Assembly: GCA_963281255.1 (NCBI GenBank)
Contig: OY725499.1
Location: 4,049,148-4,113,147, forward strand
DNA length: 64,000 bases
Direction: 5' to 3'
Source of the DNA: Aphrocallistes beatrix
Taxonomy: Eukaryota; Porifera; Hexactinellida; Sceptrulophora; Aphrocallistidae
Shown here in pieces: positions 1 through 12,000 of the stretch. The notes below the pieces were generated by a model that worked only from the letters and a program-made list of their open reading frames with translations, was not told where the DNA came from and did not search any database. The translations under genes and the position numbers were made by a program. The first letter of the stretch is position 1, and each line of letters opens with the position of its first letter.

Positions 1-450
1 TAATGCATTGGTCTAACTGTTATTTTTTAAGTCAAATAGGTTGAAATATGGTTCCATACTTGATAGTGTATGAACAAATCATTTCAAGTACATCATGCAA
101 TCTTTTTTGTGGAATATATTGTAAAAAAATATTTAAGGTTTATTTTTAGTTTGGATAATTCCAAGTATTTTCCATTTATGGTCCATATGGGGCTCTACCA
201 TAGTAAATTGTCGCGTGCCCTAGAATTGTGTCATGTGGCCACAATTTAGTATCAAGGTACGATTAAACCGATTGAACTACAAAGCCATTTGAGTAAGCGA
301 AACAAAATCTCCGAATACTACGATATCTCAAAATACCAGACCATTTGGAAATAGCCAATCAGAAATTTCCTTCCTAAAAACTAAAAAAGGATAATCCAAC
401 TGCTTATTCTTCAAAAATAAACCTTAAAACTCTTAAATGAATCTAGTCTT

Positions 451-540
451 GCTAACTCATTTCCGATTAAGTCATTTTGGGCGGAGAAACCTTAGAAGTG
501 TTAGGTCTTTGCTATAAATAGAAATGACCCCAGGTAATTT
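451..540. repeat. Dispersed repeat family C (MITE-like), copy 1
   Basis: This contains, in reverse orientation, the block 'aaatgaccccaggtaattt' together with 'cattttgggcggag' and 'actcatttccg'. The same block recurs, often eroded, at about 6441-6528, 12815-12895, 22848-22970 and 36563-36665. It is a short non-coding dispersed repeat and no coding content is seen. Apart from it, bases 1-580 show nothing I can annotate. Confidence 0.6.
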
Positions 541-580
541 AAGGGATATCATATATATAGTGATAATTTGGTAAAAATTC

Positions 581-1123
581 TAGGGCTGAAACGAATATTC
601 AAACATTCGTTCGTTTGGATGACGTAAGCATTTTTCAAACCAATCTGTAATATTTCAACTGTTCGGTGGAATCATAGACTAGTCGGCCTGTTCGTTACAA
701 GTGAGGTTTCGTCCCATCTCAGGGGCTCATCAGGAGGGTGACCCTCGACCCCGTGATCCTATCTTGGTTCCTTATTAGCCACAGTCCTCGACTGTACCTC
801 CTGCCGCTACACCTCTGCTTCATAGGTCTTACGCGCGGCCCCGAAACTACACAATCCTAGTTTTCAAGCAATGAGGAGTAATCCTAAAATCTATTTTAAA
901 GAATAAGGTTGAATTATCTACAAAGTAAACTCATCACAATAATCTTCACAATAAGTATAAAAATTTATCCTTTTTCGACTGAAGAACTAAAAAATGCCAC
1001 AATTAATTGCAACATTTCCCATTTAATGCAAACGAATGGTCATTTTGGAGCAAAAACAAAATTCGTTAGGATCATTCATTTCGAACTAATATCTGAATAT
1101 TCGGTATATTCGTTTCAGCTCTA
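581..1123. mobile_element. Non-autonomous element with imperfect terminal inverted repeats
   Basis: The left end reads 'tagggctgaaacgaatattc'. The right end, reverse-complemented, reads 'tagagctgaaacgaatatac'. The ends therefore form an imperfect terminal inverted repeat of about 20 bp around a 540-bp body that includes a GC-richer stretch (690-850). A related motif set (repeated 'attcgttcgaaat') lies at 9467-9790. No transposase is visible and no clean target duplication was found, so the superfamily is left open. Confidence 0.5.
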
Positions 1124-2210
1124 AAAATACCACTATATCAATTATCTACTGTATATGAGTCTCATTTTCATCCGTAATTACAGATCCATTAAGATAAATT
1201 CTGACCCTACACCTTGATTTAACCTTAGATCTATTAATTGTATAGAATTTCCTCTTAGTATGAATAATTAAGTACCGCAGACGAACAATTTGGATTTATA
1301 ACAAGCTTTAGTTATTCAATTAAAAATTTAATTATGCGAATCTATACGATTAAATATTCTAATAAATATTCAATTTAACATTCTACAACAAAATATTCCA
1401 TTATCCCATTGCTTTAATCGGTGTAGAATACAATCCATTATATTCAAATCTATTTCCAATAGATTTGAATTTAATGCAAAGAGAGATGAAGTAACTGCAT
1501 CAGCTAACTAAGCATTACATTCTTCAAATGTATCTACTATTTCAAAGTTTTAATTAATTTTGGTGAATACGAGTGTAGAAAGGGATTATTGGAACTCTCA
1601 CTAATCGAACAATGGTAGATCAGTATTTTAGCATCTCCCCGAAAAAGTTTCAGATTAATTCTTAATATGTATTTCGTTTCTAAATGAGAAATGTTGTACA
1701 CTTGCAAGATTTCTGAAAGAAGTAATTTTGTAAGGTAATTTAATAAGGTAATTTTTATTAACTTAATCATTCATCACATGTACAAGCAGGCCATTTCCAG
1801 TCTAAAAGGAGAATTGAGAAATCGCTTTTTTAAATTGTCCGATTGCACGGATAGGGTTATTTGTAGAGTTACTTAGCTACATAATAACTATTTAGTAATA
1901 GATATACTAGAGTGATATCATCTGAGTAATATATTTTGGCTGTCACATTGAATTAACTAACTTGGTCAATCATTTTCATTGCGCAACTGGAAAATTTCAA
2001 TGATCAATCAGTTTTCTTACTCCTCAACCACCAATTTTGCATTTTATCTTTTTTTTGTTTTCAACATTAAGTCTTTCATCATTTTCAGTTCATATAAGGT
2101 TCATAATAATTTACCTGACTGGATCCTTTTCATTGACTTTTCTTTAACGGTCATCCTGACTATAAATTGGCATATTGTATTCCAAATACCGTACGTATAT
2201 AATATACAAG
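1124..2210. other. Intergenic AT-rich stretch, nothing supported
   Basis: Open frames here are short, use non-ATG starts or are low complexity, and none shows a domain, splice structure or promoter arrangement. I see no gene and no clear repeat boundaries in this stretch. Confidence 0.5.
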
Positions 2211-2280
2211 CGCGCTTCGGTTGCTTGCGCTGCGTGTCCGCGCAGAGTCGCCCTGCGGGCGCCTGGAGTTACTCAATCTA
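2211..2280. repeat. GC-rich repeat core (families A/B)
   Basis: A GC-rich island in AT-rich DNA beginning 'caagcgcgcttcggttgctt'. The same core recurs at 45748-45830, 54104-54160, 57393-57470, 58345-58430 and, reverse-complemented, at about 52228-52316, 55737-55815, 58978-59052 and 60775-60856. Here it is joined to the family A satellite that follows. Confidence 0.75.
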
Positions 2281-2314
2281 ACCTATTCGGGGATTTTTTG
2301 TTTTATATAAATAC

Positions 2315-2780
2315 TGTAAACAAAAGTTGACGAATAATTTCTTGTATGGATCCGAAAATCTAATATTCGAAATCTACACCCTGAAAACCCCATATCAACC
2401 GTTGGAAGCCAGCCTTAGCCTATTTTTATAATTTGTTTACATTATGTATCTAGTAATGTAAACAAAAGTAAAATAATTTATCATATACTGAATATATAAT
2501 ATTCGAAATTTACACCACTAAAACCCCCCATTTCAACCGTTGAAAGCAAGTTTCTAGCATATTTTTGAGAATTGTTTACTTTATGTATCTATTGTAAACA
2601 AAAGTAAACAAATAATTTATCATATAGATCTGAAAATATGATATTCGAAATCTACACCCCTGAAAACCCCATGTCAACCGTTGAAAGCAAGTTTCTAGCA
2701 TATTTTGAGATTTGTTTACTTTATGTATCTAATGTAAACAAAAGTAAACAAATAATTTATCATATCGGTCTGAAAATATT
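2315..2780. repeat. Family A tandem repeat, ~140-bp unit, about 3.3 copies
   Basis: Units begin with 'tgtaaacaaaag' at about 2315, 2457, 2592 and 2732, giving spacings of 142, 135 and 140 bp. Each unit carries 'atattcgaaat', 'tacacc', 'tcaaccgttg' and 'tttactttatgtatct'. Single or double units occur with the GC-rich core at 42905-43160, 52090-52310, 55440-55740, 60480-60770 and 63840-64000, so the satellite is part of a dispersed mobile unit. Confidence 0.75.
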
Positions 2781-2927
2781 TTTATATAAAATAGAATCGT
2801 GTGAATCGTATTGGACATGTACTTGTAATATAATTATATTTGAACTCTCTGATATAATCCAAACCATTTTTCTGGAACATACTACATACATAGACTTTTC
2901 CCTTCCATCTTCATCTCACTAGATTAG

Positions 2928-2935
2928 TATAAATA
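2928..2935 (+). promoter_or_regulatory. TATA box of micropeptide gene 1
   Basis: TATAAATA lies 85 bp upstream of the ATG at 3013. The second micropeptide gene has the same octamer 87 bp before its ATG. Confidence 0.6.
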
Positions 2936-3012
2936 AGAGCGATTAGCCTTTCATTCTATCTCATATCAACACGCTTACTTTCATCTACAAGATACTAAAG
3001 ATACTAAAACTC

Positions 3013-3135
3013 ATGGCAGTCGAGAAAATAACTGAATCAACCAAAAATATCTACATCCACATCTCAATTTCTGACAACGTACTCATTTTACTGATTGTTG
3101 TTATGTTTTTTATAATTCTCATCAGTTTCAGATAA
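3013..3135 (+). CDS. Micropeptide 1: 40-residue single-pass membrane peptide
   Basis: ATG at 3013 and TAA at 3133-3135 give 40 residues. The N-terminal 13 residues are polar (MAVEKITESTKN and following). A short 'IYIHISIS' stretch then leads into about 18 hydrophobic residues (23-38) ending in a single Arg. It therefore looks like a tail-anchored or single-pass peptide with no globular domain. A TATA box lies 85 bp upstream with an apparent short leader between them. The layout and the 'IS-(I/V)...ILL' pattern match the 50-residue peptide at 10099-10251, which argues that both are real. No function is known to me. It was called from its own promoter and its resemblance to the second copy; a chance ORF remains possible. 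Confidence 0.5.
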   Translation: MAVEKITESTKNIYIHISISDNVLILLIVVMFFIILISFR

Positions 3136-3147
3136 ATTGATTGCTGT

Positions 3148-3246
3148 GTCGGCCGCCAAGATATTTGTTAATTCTAATCCCCTTATACTGCCATTAGCAG
3201 GCATATTTGAAATCTTACGTCACATTATAAGATATTGGCGGTCGAC
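3148..3246. mobile_element. Short MITE with ~18-bp inverted ends
   Basis: The left end 'gtcggccgccaagatattt' pairs with the right end, whose reverse complement is 'gtcgaccgccaatatctt'. The element is 99 bp with no coding content and lies directly 3' of micropeptide gene 1, where it could fall in that gene's 3' UTR. Confidence 0.55.
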
Positions 3247-3555
3247 AAATCTTAAGTTTTAAATAATGAACTGGTGAATTCTTATATTTATTTATTGTCT
3301 ATTATTTGTTTGTTTTATTTGTATTTTTGTTATTAAATTAAATTAATGTTTAGCTACACTTATTCATTAATTAGTGTTAAGGTAAATGAACATTTAGTAC
3401 ATACCCACTAATTCGGTTTAAATCAGTTTGTTAACGTTCTGTCAGTCAGACTTTTTTTTAAATTACGTTATGAATACGCGTTCTACTGTCTTACTATCAA
3501 AATTCTATTACACAAAATCAATGATTCCTTCTCCATGGGTCCGAATACTTGACTT

Positions 3556-3692
3556 CAGTGGCGTAGCTAGGGGGGGCGGCACTTGACCTTGTGTTTCATA
3601 AATACACTTGCCAAGTTGAGGTAGAAATATGTGTTGAGGGGTGGCATGAAATACATCCGCCCCGGGCGACATAGGTGTAAACTACGCCTCTG
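3556..3692. mobile_element. hAT-type MITE (137 bp) with 8-bp target duplication
   Basis: The ends are 'CAGTGGCGTAGC' and 'CTACGCCTCTG', imperfect hAT-style terminal repeats. The element is flanked by an exact 8-bp duplication, CTTGACTT, at 3548-3555 and 3693-3700. The 8-bp duplication and CAG...CTG ends identify the hAT superfamily. Confidence 0.85.
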
Positions 3693-3700
3693 CTTGACTT

Positions 3701-6069
3701 GAACGTTTTATCCAAAGACAGCTTTTTATCGTATGCATGGTGTCAACCACCCATCTGAATTCTTGGTATTGTGGTGCACGTACATCAATTAATTTCAATT
3801 CCAACCCCTCCCCTCGTTTATATTCGTCCCGTGGAGTAGTTATCCAAGTAATCCAACTCATCTATAGAACATGCCTAGTCAGCCTATATAATATTCCTAA
3901 ATTTAATTGTGCAATAGCGACATTGTTGCAACTCTTGATTTGATATAGAATACCATACTAGTAATATACTATGTTAAGGAAAAATACCTACGGTTTGATT
4001 TTCCTTCACTCTCGTTTCCTACAACGAATAAATTATGAAAGACTTTTAAATATACGCTTACAAACAACAAGACATATTTGAATGTTGCATCGTTATCATT
4101 TTGATTTCGTGATTTATCATCATTCAAGAGAAGAAAAATATTTGCTTTGGCAATCAAAATGAAACCTACCGTATTATTAGTTACGCCATAATTCATGGCT
4201 AACGTATACATTTTTAGTCGTTCTGAATTCTTTCTGTTGGATTCTGTTGGATCTTTCATATCTTCCATAATTTTCCATAGTGAGAGACAGCCTCACAACA
4301 ATAATAAATTTAAGTATAGTTTTTTTCAATGGGGAATTGTGTTAATTGACATTAATACAGTCAGGGTCGCTTATTATGAAGTTTAAACATTCCACATAAC
4401 GGAAAGACATCGTGTGGAAGTTAAATTAGGCCATTGAGACCAAAATTTGAAAATTGAAAAAAATGGCCTACTTTTGAATAGAGAGAGGTTTAATTTGTAG
4501 ATTTTTTAACCTAAAATGCCACTGGGTAGAAAACATCCTGATTTTTTTGCAAAATCATCGATCGCAATTTTTCTATCAAAAGAGTAGTAAGTCAAGCTAA
4601 AAACTGGATCCAATCGACAAAAATGGTCCCCTCCTTCAGATGAATGGTTCAAAACCACCAAACAAGGTCGCTTTTGCGAGTTTGGTATATCAAATCAAAA
4701 GTTTCTAAAAATTATGGTTAATTTTGACACATTAACTCGCAAGAACGGTCCTGTTTGTGTTTCTGAACCAGCAAATTTCGGACAACACAAATCAATGAGG
4801 TTAAATTAAACCAATTGACCAAAACACTCAAAATTAAATACAAGTATAATCTAAATTTATAAACAGCCGAATGTTTTAAATAATTGTTGATTTTGGAAAT
4901 GACTTCAATCTTATACAGCCATATTCTTCTGCTAACATATTTTAGTTAGAATTAGGTTCATTAGTACGCGAGTTGTGTTGTATCTATACAGCATTCACAA
5001 TACGTATTACTTGTAAAATCAGCAATTTGGCAATTGTTCGAGTCATCAGATTTCCTTGAAATATTAAAGTTTGTAACTTGTAAAAAACCCTAGGTAAATC
5101 TTCAAACTTCATTTCGATTATACTACAACTCAGTATGGTAATATTTTGGCAGCCATACTTTTTAAATTTACCCTTTGAATACGCGTTCTACTGTCTTACT
5201 ACCAACACAGATTCTGACTAAAAGTAATAGTTCCTTACTTTAGCATCCCCTCCTTCCAACAGTGTCCCCAATCTACCAAGTTCATGTTATAATGTAGATG
5301 GAATCTTTGATGAAAATTTATAGAGGAAAATAAACTATTTACTACAATATGCATTAATGTTATAATATTATGATACCGCTTCGCTTATTATGAACTACCA
5401 GGAAACCAAAATGCGTTCATAACAGAGAGACTTCATGCTAATTAAGCTAACTTGATTCAATATAAATCCTATGTGAATAATTAATTTGGCCCAGGAGGTT
5501 AGTTCATATTAAGCGACCCTTAGTAATACAGTCAACTAAGCAAAAAGGAAGTTAAGTTTCGGACAACACAAAAGCAAATCTACTGTGTGGGTTTGATCAT
5601 CAATAGAAAGGAGAATAGTAAATGCTTAAGAGATCAAAATGGGTGAATTAATGTCTAGAATAACTTTAAAATGATCAAAAACTACCGTATTCTAAATTGA
5701 ACCATAATTAATGGTTCATGCATTTCTATCTGAATTCATTCTATTGGATACATGCGTAACAGGTGTGTAGTAGGAGGGAGGCATCCTTCCACATAATTAA
5801 TTCAATTATTACTGTCTGCGTTGCTGAATCAGTAAAATTTCTATATGGAAAATTAACCATGGATCTGAACTAACTGAAATTAATGAAAGGACTTTAAAAT
5901 AACCATTCATCCAAACCACTTTCAGCCTCGACTGATTTGATCGTAAGAGCTAAACTAAAATGGACCATGGATTATATCTACATGATGTTTAATAAATGTT
6001 CTAGAATACACCTAATCATCCTACTAGCATATACATACAATACTACAATGCTACTACAATTCCCTAAGA
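3701..6069. other. Gene-free stretch with diverged direct duplication and MITE pieces
   Basis: Segments at about 4100-4360 and 5600-5830 are diverged direct repeats sharing 'ctgaattc', a 'ctaccgtatt' motif and a 'ttggat' tract. A 16-bp 'aatacgcgttctactg' segment occurs near 3473 and again near 5180. A mariner-type MITE end ('acagtcagggtcgcttatta') lies at 4357 and a fuller copy at 5374-5522. The same family is complete at 40728-40907. No credible coding exon is visible. Confidence 0.55.
5988..5993 (-). promoter_or_regulatory. Possible polyA signal of the GTPBP2-like gene
   Basis: ATTAAA on the minus strand, 77 bp past the stop codon at 6070. It is the nearest polyadenylation-like hexamer I can find. 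Confidence 0.35.
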
Positions 6070-9000
6070 CTATACAGAGTGTGGTTTATGGTCTTCTAGT
6101 GATAGTTTCTCTATAGCCGGGATTTTCTGGGAACTAGAGTTCAGGGCTGTTACTTTCTTCACAGTTCCGATTCCCTTGGTAGTCCCTTCCCTGAACAGGA
6201 TCTTGTTCCCCACACTCAGGTACTCAGGATGTCGACAGAATCTGAAGCGAACCAACTTCTTCTTTCCAGGTTCCAATACGTCCTAACAATACCATTGTAA
6301 GAGTATCTACTTGAAACTTATCAACGACGAACAAACCTAGCAAGTTATTTGCTTGTACTCAATGTTTCTCGCCGAGCGCGTTAAGCGCGCTATATAGCAC
6401 GCTTAGCTTGTTGAATAACGTGATTTTGTTGTTAACTTAAATTACCTGGGGTCATTTCTATTTATAGCAAAGACCCCACATTTCTAAGGTTTCCCCGCCC
6501 AAAATGACAAACGGAAATGAGTTAGCAAAAATCCAGCGCCATTTAAGAGTTAAATAATGCAATTACGCGAATAAACCGCACAAAAATCAACGCGCTTTCC
6601 AATAATCCTGAGGCAAACACTGCTTGTACTAGAACTTTGCATGGCGAAATCAAGGTGTGAATCTAAATTTAGATCTATCTAGTTTCAAGAGTTTTTCAAA
6701 AGTTTCCAAAGTACATATTTAATATGTTCCTAAAATATACTTAAAACTTGATCTAGAGCAACAACTTCTTGCATGTGTTATTTATTCTACTATTTCCCAC
6801 AGGATAATACTCAAACAATCTATTTTTAAGATCTATGTAAAGTTCCTAGGAGTTCCCTTATCTCGGAACAATTGAACTCACCTCTTCAATCCCGACAATG
6901 ACTGCCTGCTGTCTGATGCTGTTGACGTACACTGTGAGTCTGAACCTCGCTGTGATGGAGGTAGCCGTGTGATGGATGAGGTATGTCTCTGCTGTGAACT
7001 CCAAGCAAGACAGGCCTTCCTTTTCCAACCCCAATCCCACCATTCCCTATATAATAAGCAACATTTAATAATGCCCATTTCTATTGGAGGATATACGTAC
7101 TTAGTATAATTTACTTGATAAAACCTATGCGACCGATTTTAAAACGTATGATCATGGATTGCTCCAGGATTTTCGGGATATACAAAGTATGAACATTCAA
7201 ATCGACGAGGGCGCTGCAATTGATCGAATTTGGAAGTTTGCAATTGATCGAATTTGGAGGTTTTCTTTCGATCAACTAAGGTTTGCAATCGATCAATGGT
7301 AAGTGGAACTCTCGTCCCCGGAATTTTTGTCTCATTAGAGACTAAATTAAACGGGAACTAATATGTAAAGAACGGAAGGTGAGGCTTTTGGAGTGAAGTA
7401 TGTTTGAAAGAAAATGGGTGAAAATGAGTCATTTTGATTGAGAAATCAGTAGGTGCGAAAGAGGCATTTCAAGAGACGAAAGTTCCCCCATTCCTTAGTT
7501 GATCAAATGCAAACCTACCGAACTCGATCAATTGCAAACCTTCAAATTCGATCAATTGCAAACCCATGATTTTTAGATCAATTGCAGAATAATATTTTTC
7601 GATCAATTGCAAACCCATGATTTTTAGATCAATTGCAGAATAATATTTTTCGATCAATTGCAGGCGCCTCAAATCGACGCAGCGATAAGAATAACAAAAG
7701 AGCAAAGCACATCTGTGATTTTTAGATTACCCTCTCTCATACTTGAGAAGTTGATTTGATAGAATTTTGGTTTTACGGTCAGAATTAACATCATTCTATG
7801 AATTCTCTTGGTAACATGTTACAATAGTAGAATAGTGAATATCGTGAATATATGTTATACTCAGATGTTTATCTGGATTGCAGGTTTCAGCATCTAAATT
7901 GACGCGAAGACTTACTCGATAATATATTTGAGAATTTGATTTGATAGAATTTTGGTTTTATGGTCAGAGTTAACATTATTCTATGAATTATCTCACAATA
8001 GTGAATATCGTGAAAATAGATTTTCCTAGGATGTTACATCTGGATTTAAGATGATATATTTACATGTTAAATTGCGCTCTAATGTATAAAAATATCACCT
8101 TTGTGCAAACGATTATGCAAACAAAATCATTTCAACATAATTACATCTAGACCTTTTACGCAAGGAGAGACAATACGATATACTTATATTGCAGCCGTTA
8201 CTAGATAGCAATGTTACTACGTATTAAATTATATATATCTGGAAATACAGTCGACTCCGCTTAATAGGGTCACTGTTTAATCCGGTCAACCGCTTAATCG
8301 GGTCACTTTTGGCAGGTCCGGAATAGTTCTCACACATAGAAGCTAATACAATATATTTTCGGTTAATAGGGTTCTCCGCTTAATCGTGGCAAAATGTCCT
8401 CTGACCGATGTGACCCTATTAAGCGGAGTTGACTGTAATAAAGGAAAGAAGGAGTGTGTTTGGTGGTGTTATTCTCTAATTTGTGATATCTCTCCTATTT
8501 TTAAGTTTCTCCTAGTGCTCTATTCAAATTATTTTCCTTCGCAGATTCGAGTGGAAGTCTTTAGGAAACAGTTTCGTTGTTACTGTTGAAAACAGTTTTT
8601 GCATTTTCAATCATTTTCTAATAAAAATTATTCATTAGTTTTTCTAACTTTAGTTTAGAATTCAAATTGATTGGAAGATACATATTAGTTAATAATTTAG
8701 CATTTTGAGTTCATGTAATGTAATATTTTTAGCTTACTTTCAACGAAGTTGATGGTTCAGATTATTGAATTACGTTAGCATGGTTCTAGTTATAATCTCA
8801 ATTTATTCCTGTAATGATGGAATGATGCAAGGAAAAGTTCTGTGGAAATATGATATCATGCCCGCTGGCCCATAGGGGCAGGCTTAAGGTAAGATATCTA
8901 ATTTCAACATGTGTTTTCAGGAAAATGATCCCATTTTAGCGAAGTTGGTATCCTGCATCGGTCATTGGCGCTCGGCAAGAGAATATTCCATTACTCAGTT

Positions 9001-12000
9001 CATCAGTTCATCATTAAATTGCTGGAAAAACTCATTGGCATCAGGATTGTGTCTAGTACCGGGATAGTTCACCCATCTGTACTACTTCCGTTACTCTTAG
9101 TTGAGTAGCAATGGAGTAATGGTTCTGATTATGAGAAAAACTATATTTCATTAGTAATTTACTTCTTATTGGTTACAGGTGTAGCTATTTCCCATTATTA
9201 TTTTAATATAGAACTAGAATTGGGAATTGAATGAACTCACAATTCGTACAGAGTCTCTGTTGAGGTGTTTGCTAGCAATGCAAGCTACCTGTCCAGGCCT
9301 CACCAGTCTGCACGCGGCTCTCTTTCTCTGGATGGACGCAATCTGGATTCGCTTGTAGCTCCCGTCCTCTGAGGGTCCAACTTTAATGAAGTCTCCTTCC
9401 CGTATCAGTCCTCTGTAAGACAAAGTTGTTATTATGTTAGTACTACTGCTATAGCTGATTGGGAATCAGTAGGGTTTCGAACGAATATCCGAATATTCGA
9501 AAATTCGTTCGAAATAATTTTAATTAATATTCGTTCGAAATATTTTTAATGAATATTCGTTCGAAATGATCTTAATGAATGTATTAGCTCCTATTGGCAT
9601 GATTATGTTCCTAAATACAATGACCCAATTAAGCGAAGTATAAAAAGTTATTTTTTTCCACTGAAGAACTCAACAATGCCACAATTAATTGAATATTTCC
9701 ATTTCAAGCAAATGACTATTCATTCTGAAACGGGGGAATATATTCATTAGGATATTTCGAACGAATATTGATTAAGATCATTTCGAAAGAAATTTTAATA
9801 TTGTGGAGATTGTTAATGAGTAAGCTTACAACATCTTCAAAATATTAAAGTGATAAATCCCTATATTCTTCTTACTAACAATGAGGGTGACTACATTGTT
9901 AATATGTTAAGTCAAGGGTTTTATAAACTTTAGTTTAAACCTTGAAATTTGCTTCATTATTTTAACTTGAATATGATCTGAATTGATTTATCAGTGTATC
10001 TGCTGACTACTATAAATAGAGCCGAATCGTATCTAACTTAACTCTTGCTCCTACAATCAAATATATACAAATATATAGTATATCCCATTATTAAAAAAAT
10101 GGCCGAATTAGCGGGACGAAATGAGGAAGAAAGAATGAATGACAATGCTCAGTTCAAACTCAACATATCTGTAACAGTGTCTAAGGAACTTATGATTCTC
10201 CTATTCTTGTTGTTGTTGATTTGGAGGTTTTTATTTGTGTTGATTGTATAAAGCCTCAATCATGTGTGGTTCCTGTAAATTCATCTAATTGCTCATTACC
10301 CTTTGAAGAGTACACCTCCTACACACTATGTGTTGGATTTATTTATACTATGTATATTGTTTTGTGTATAATTAATTCAGCTCTTCTCAGTCCCATTTCA
10401 TGTTCAAACCTAAACTGTTAATAAATGTTCTTGTTTTCTCAAAAAAATTAAAAAATTAAAAAAATCTGAACGTCTTTAATAATACCGAGCACCATTTTAT
10501 AACTACTTATCAAAGTTCTATTAGTTTAGATGATAGTATTTAATTCGTTTAGAAAGAATACTATTACGTAGGTTATAATACTAAAAAGGGTTTCATTTTA
10601 CTAATTAGATGGAAGGGTTTTCGGTAGTGACCCTCTGATGAGTCGCAAGATTTTTAGGTGAGTGGTGTAATCATATTTTCCTTTATAATTATCCCATTTA
10701 CGTCCTTCAGAAACCACCTCTGCCATTTCGGAAATTTATCGAACCTTTCAAATTCTTTCGCTTCAAATTTTGTTGAAATTCATCGTTTAATATATAATTA
10801 TAGTTTTAAATTAATAAAAAGTTGAATAAAAACTTTATGTAAATAAAATCTATTGAGTGATTCTTCTGGAAACAATCATTCTTAAGTAAAAATGAAATTG
10901 TAGAAACGTCGTTTCTTTTTTTATAATTAGAAATTTCAGTTTTTCGACCATAACTCAGTCATTTTAAGTGATAGATGGCTGAAATTTTAATAGAATGTGT
11001 ATATTAATGTACAGTAGAATTCGCTTATTAGCAATATTGCTCTATTAGCAACCAATCTTCAGGTCCCAGGTGAAGAGTTTGTGTTAATTATGTTCCCTTA
11101 TTAGCAACTTCGCGTATTAGCAACCATTTTATGAGCAAAACTCGAGTTGCTAATAAGCGAATTCCACTGTACCTCACATATGATACAACTGTCATCAAAT
11201 GACTCATCATTCTGTTATCATTACGCATCAAAAAATTTTAAAATTGACAAATTTGATTATTTTTCGAGTAATATCGAAACAGTAAGACAGACATATTTAG
11301 AGATGTTATTTCCCTTAGAATTAATCAATGTGCCCCCAGGCCTCCAACGGACACAATCGATGCTCTTATATCCGGCATCTACTGGAGTACAAAATGACTA
11401 TACTGGCGACGCGCCGAATACTTCTAGACCTTTGAGGTTTTTTCAAGGGCGATCGTGTGTAAAAATGACACCACGAATTTTGGGAGTTACACCACGATTT
11501 GGGTCGGCCGCTGCAGCGTGGGCAATATTTGGTTAATATTTTTTCGGTGGTTACACCGTGATTAAGCTGAGTTACACCAAGGTCTCAACCTTAAAAAACC
11601 CTGTTCTAGACAGTAAGGGATACAAAGTTGCTGAAGTATACTTAAACTCCCTGTAATGAAGTTATATGGTATTTGCATGAAGCAACTGTAAAACTATCAT
11701 GGCTCAAGTTGTCATGCGTGCATGCACTGTAATTTACCTAACTTTAGCATTGATTAGTTACTAACAAAACTCATTAGTTAAGAAGATATGTAATGAAGTT
11801 ATACTCAACTATAAAACTACAAGCTATGCAGTCATATAACTAAGCAGATTTTTCTTAAACTAATTTGTAAATTTTTCATAGCTAATTCGTCAGGAAATGT
11901 CCTTACATATAATATAGTTAGTACTCACTTGAGTGATGATAATATCGGAAGGGACAGAATTGAATTTAGCTCAGAATGAGGAAATGTCGCGATTAAGTTG

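Noticed and set aside
690-860. GC-rich stretch that looks gene-like
   Set aside because: Stops occur in all frames and it lies within an element with inverted ends.
2638-2922. 94-codon frame over the family A satellite
   Set aside because: It is composed of tandem repeat units and unrelated flank, and ends just before the micropeptide TATA box.
11147-11536. 129-codon plus-strand frame
   Set aside because: It starts inside a mariner MITE with a non-ATG start and runs through a family B remnant; no domain or constraint is visible.
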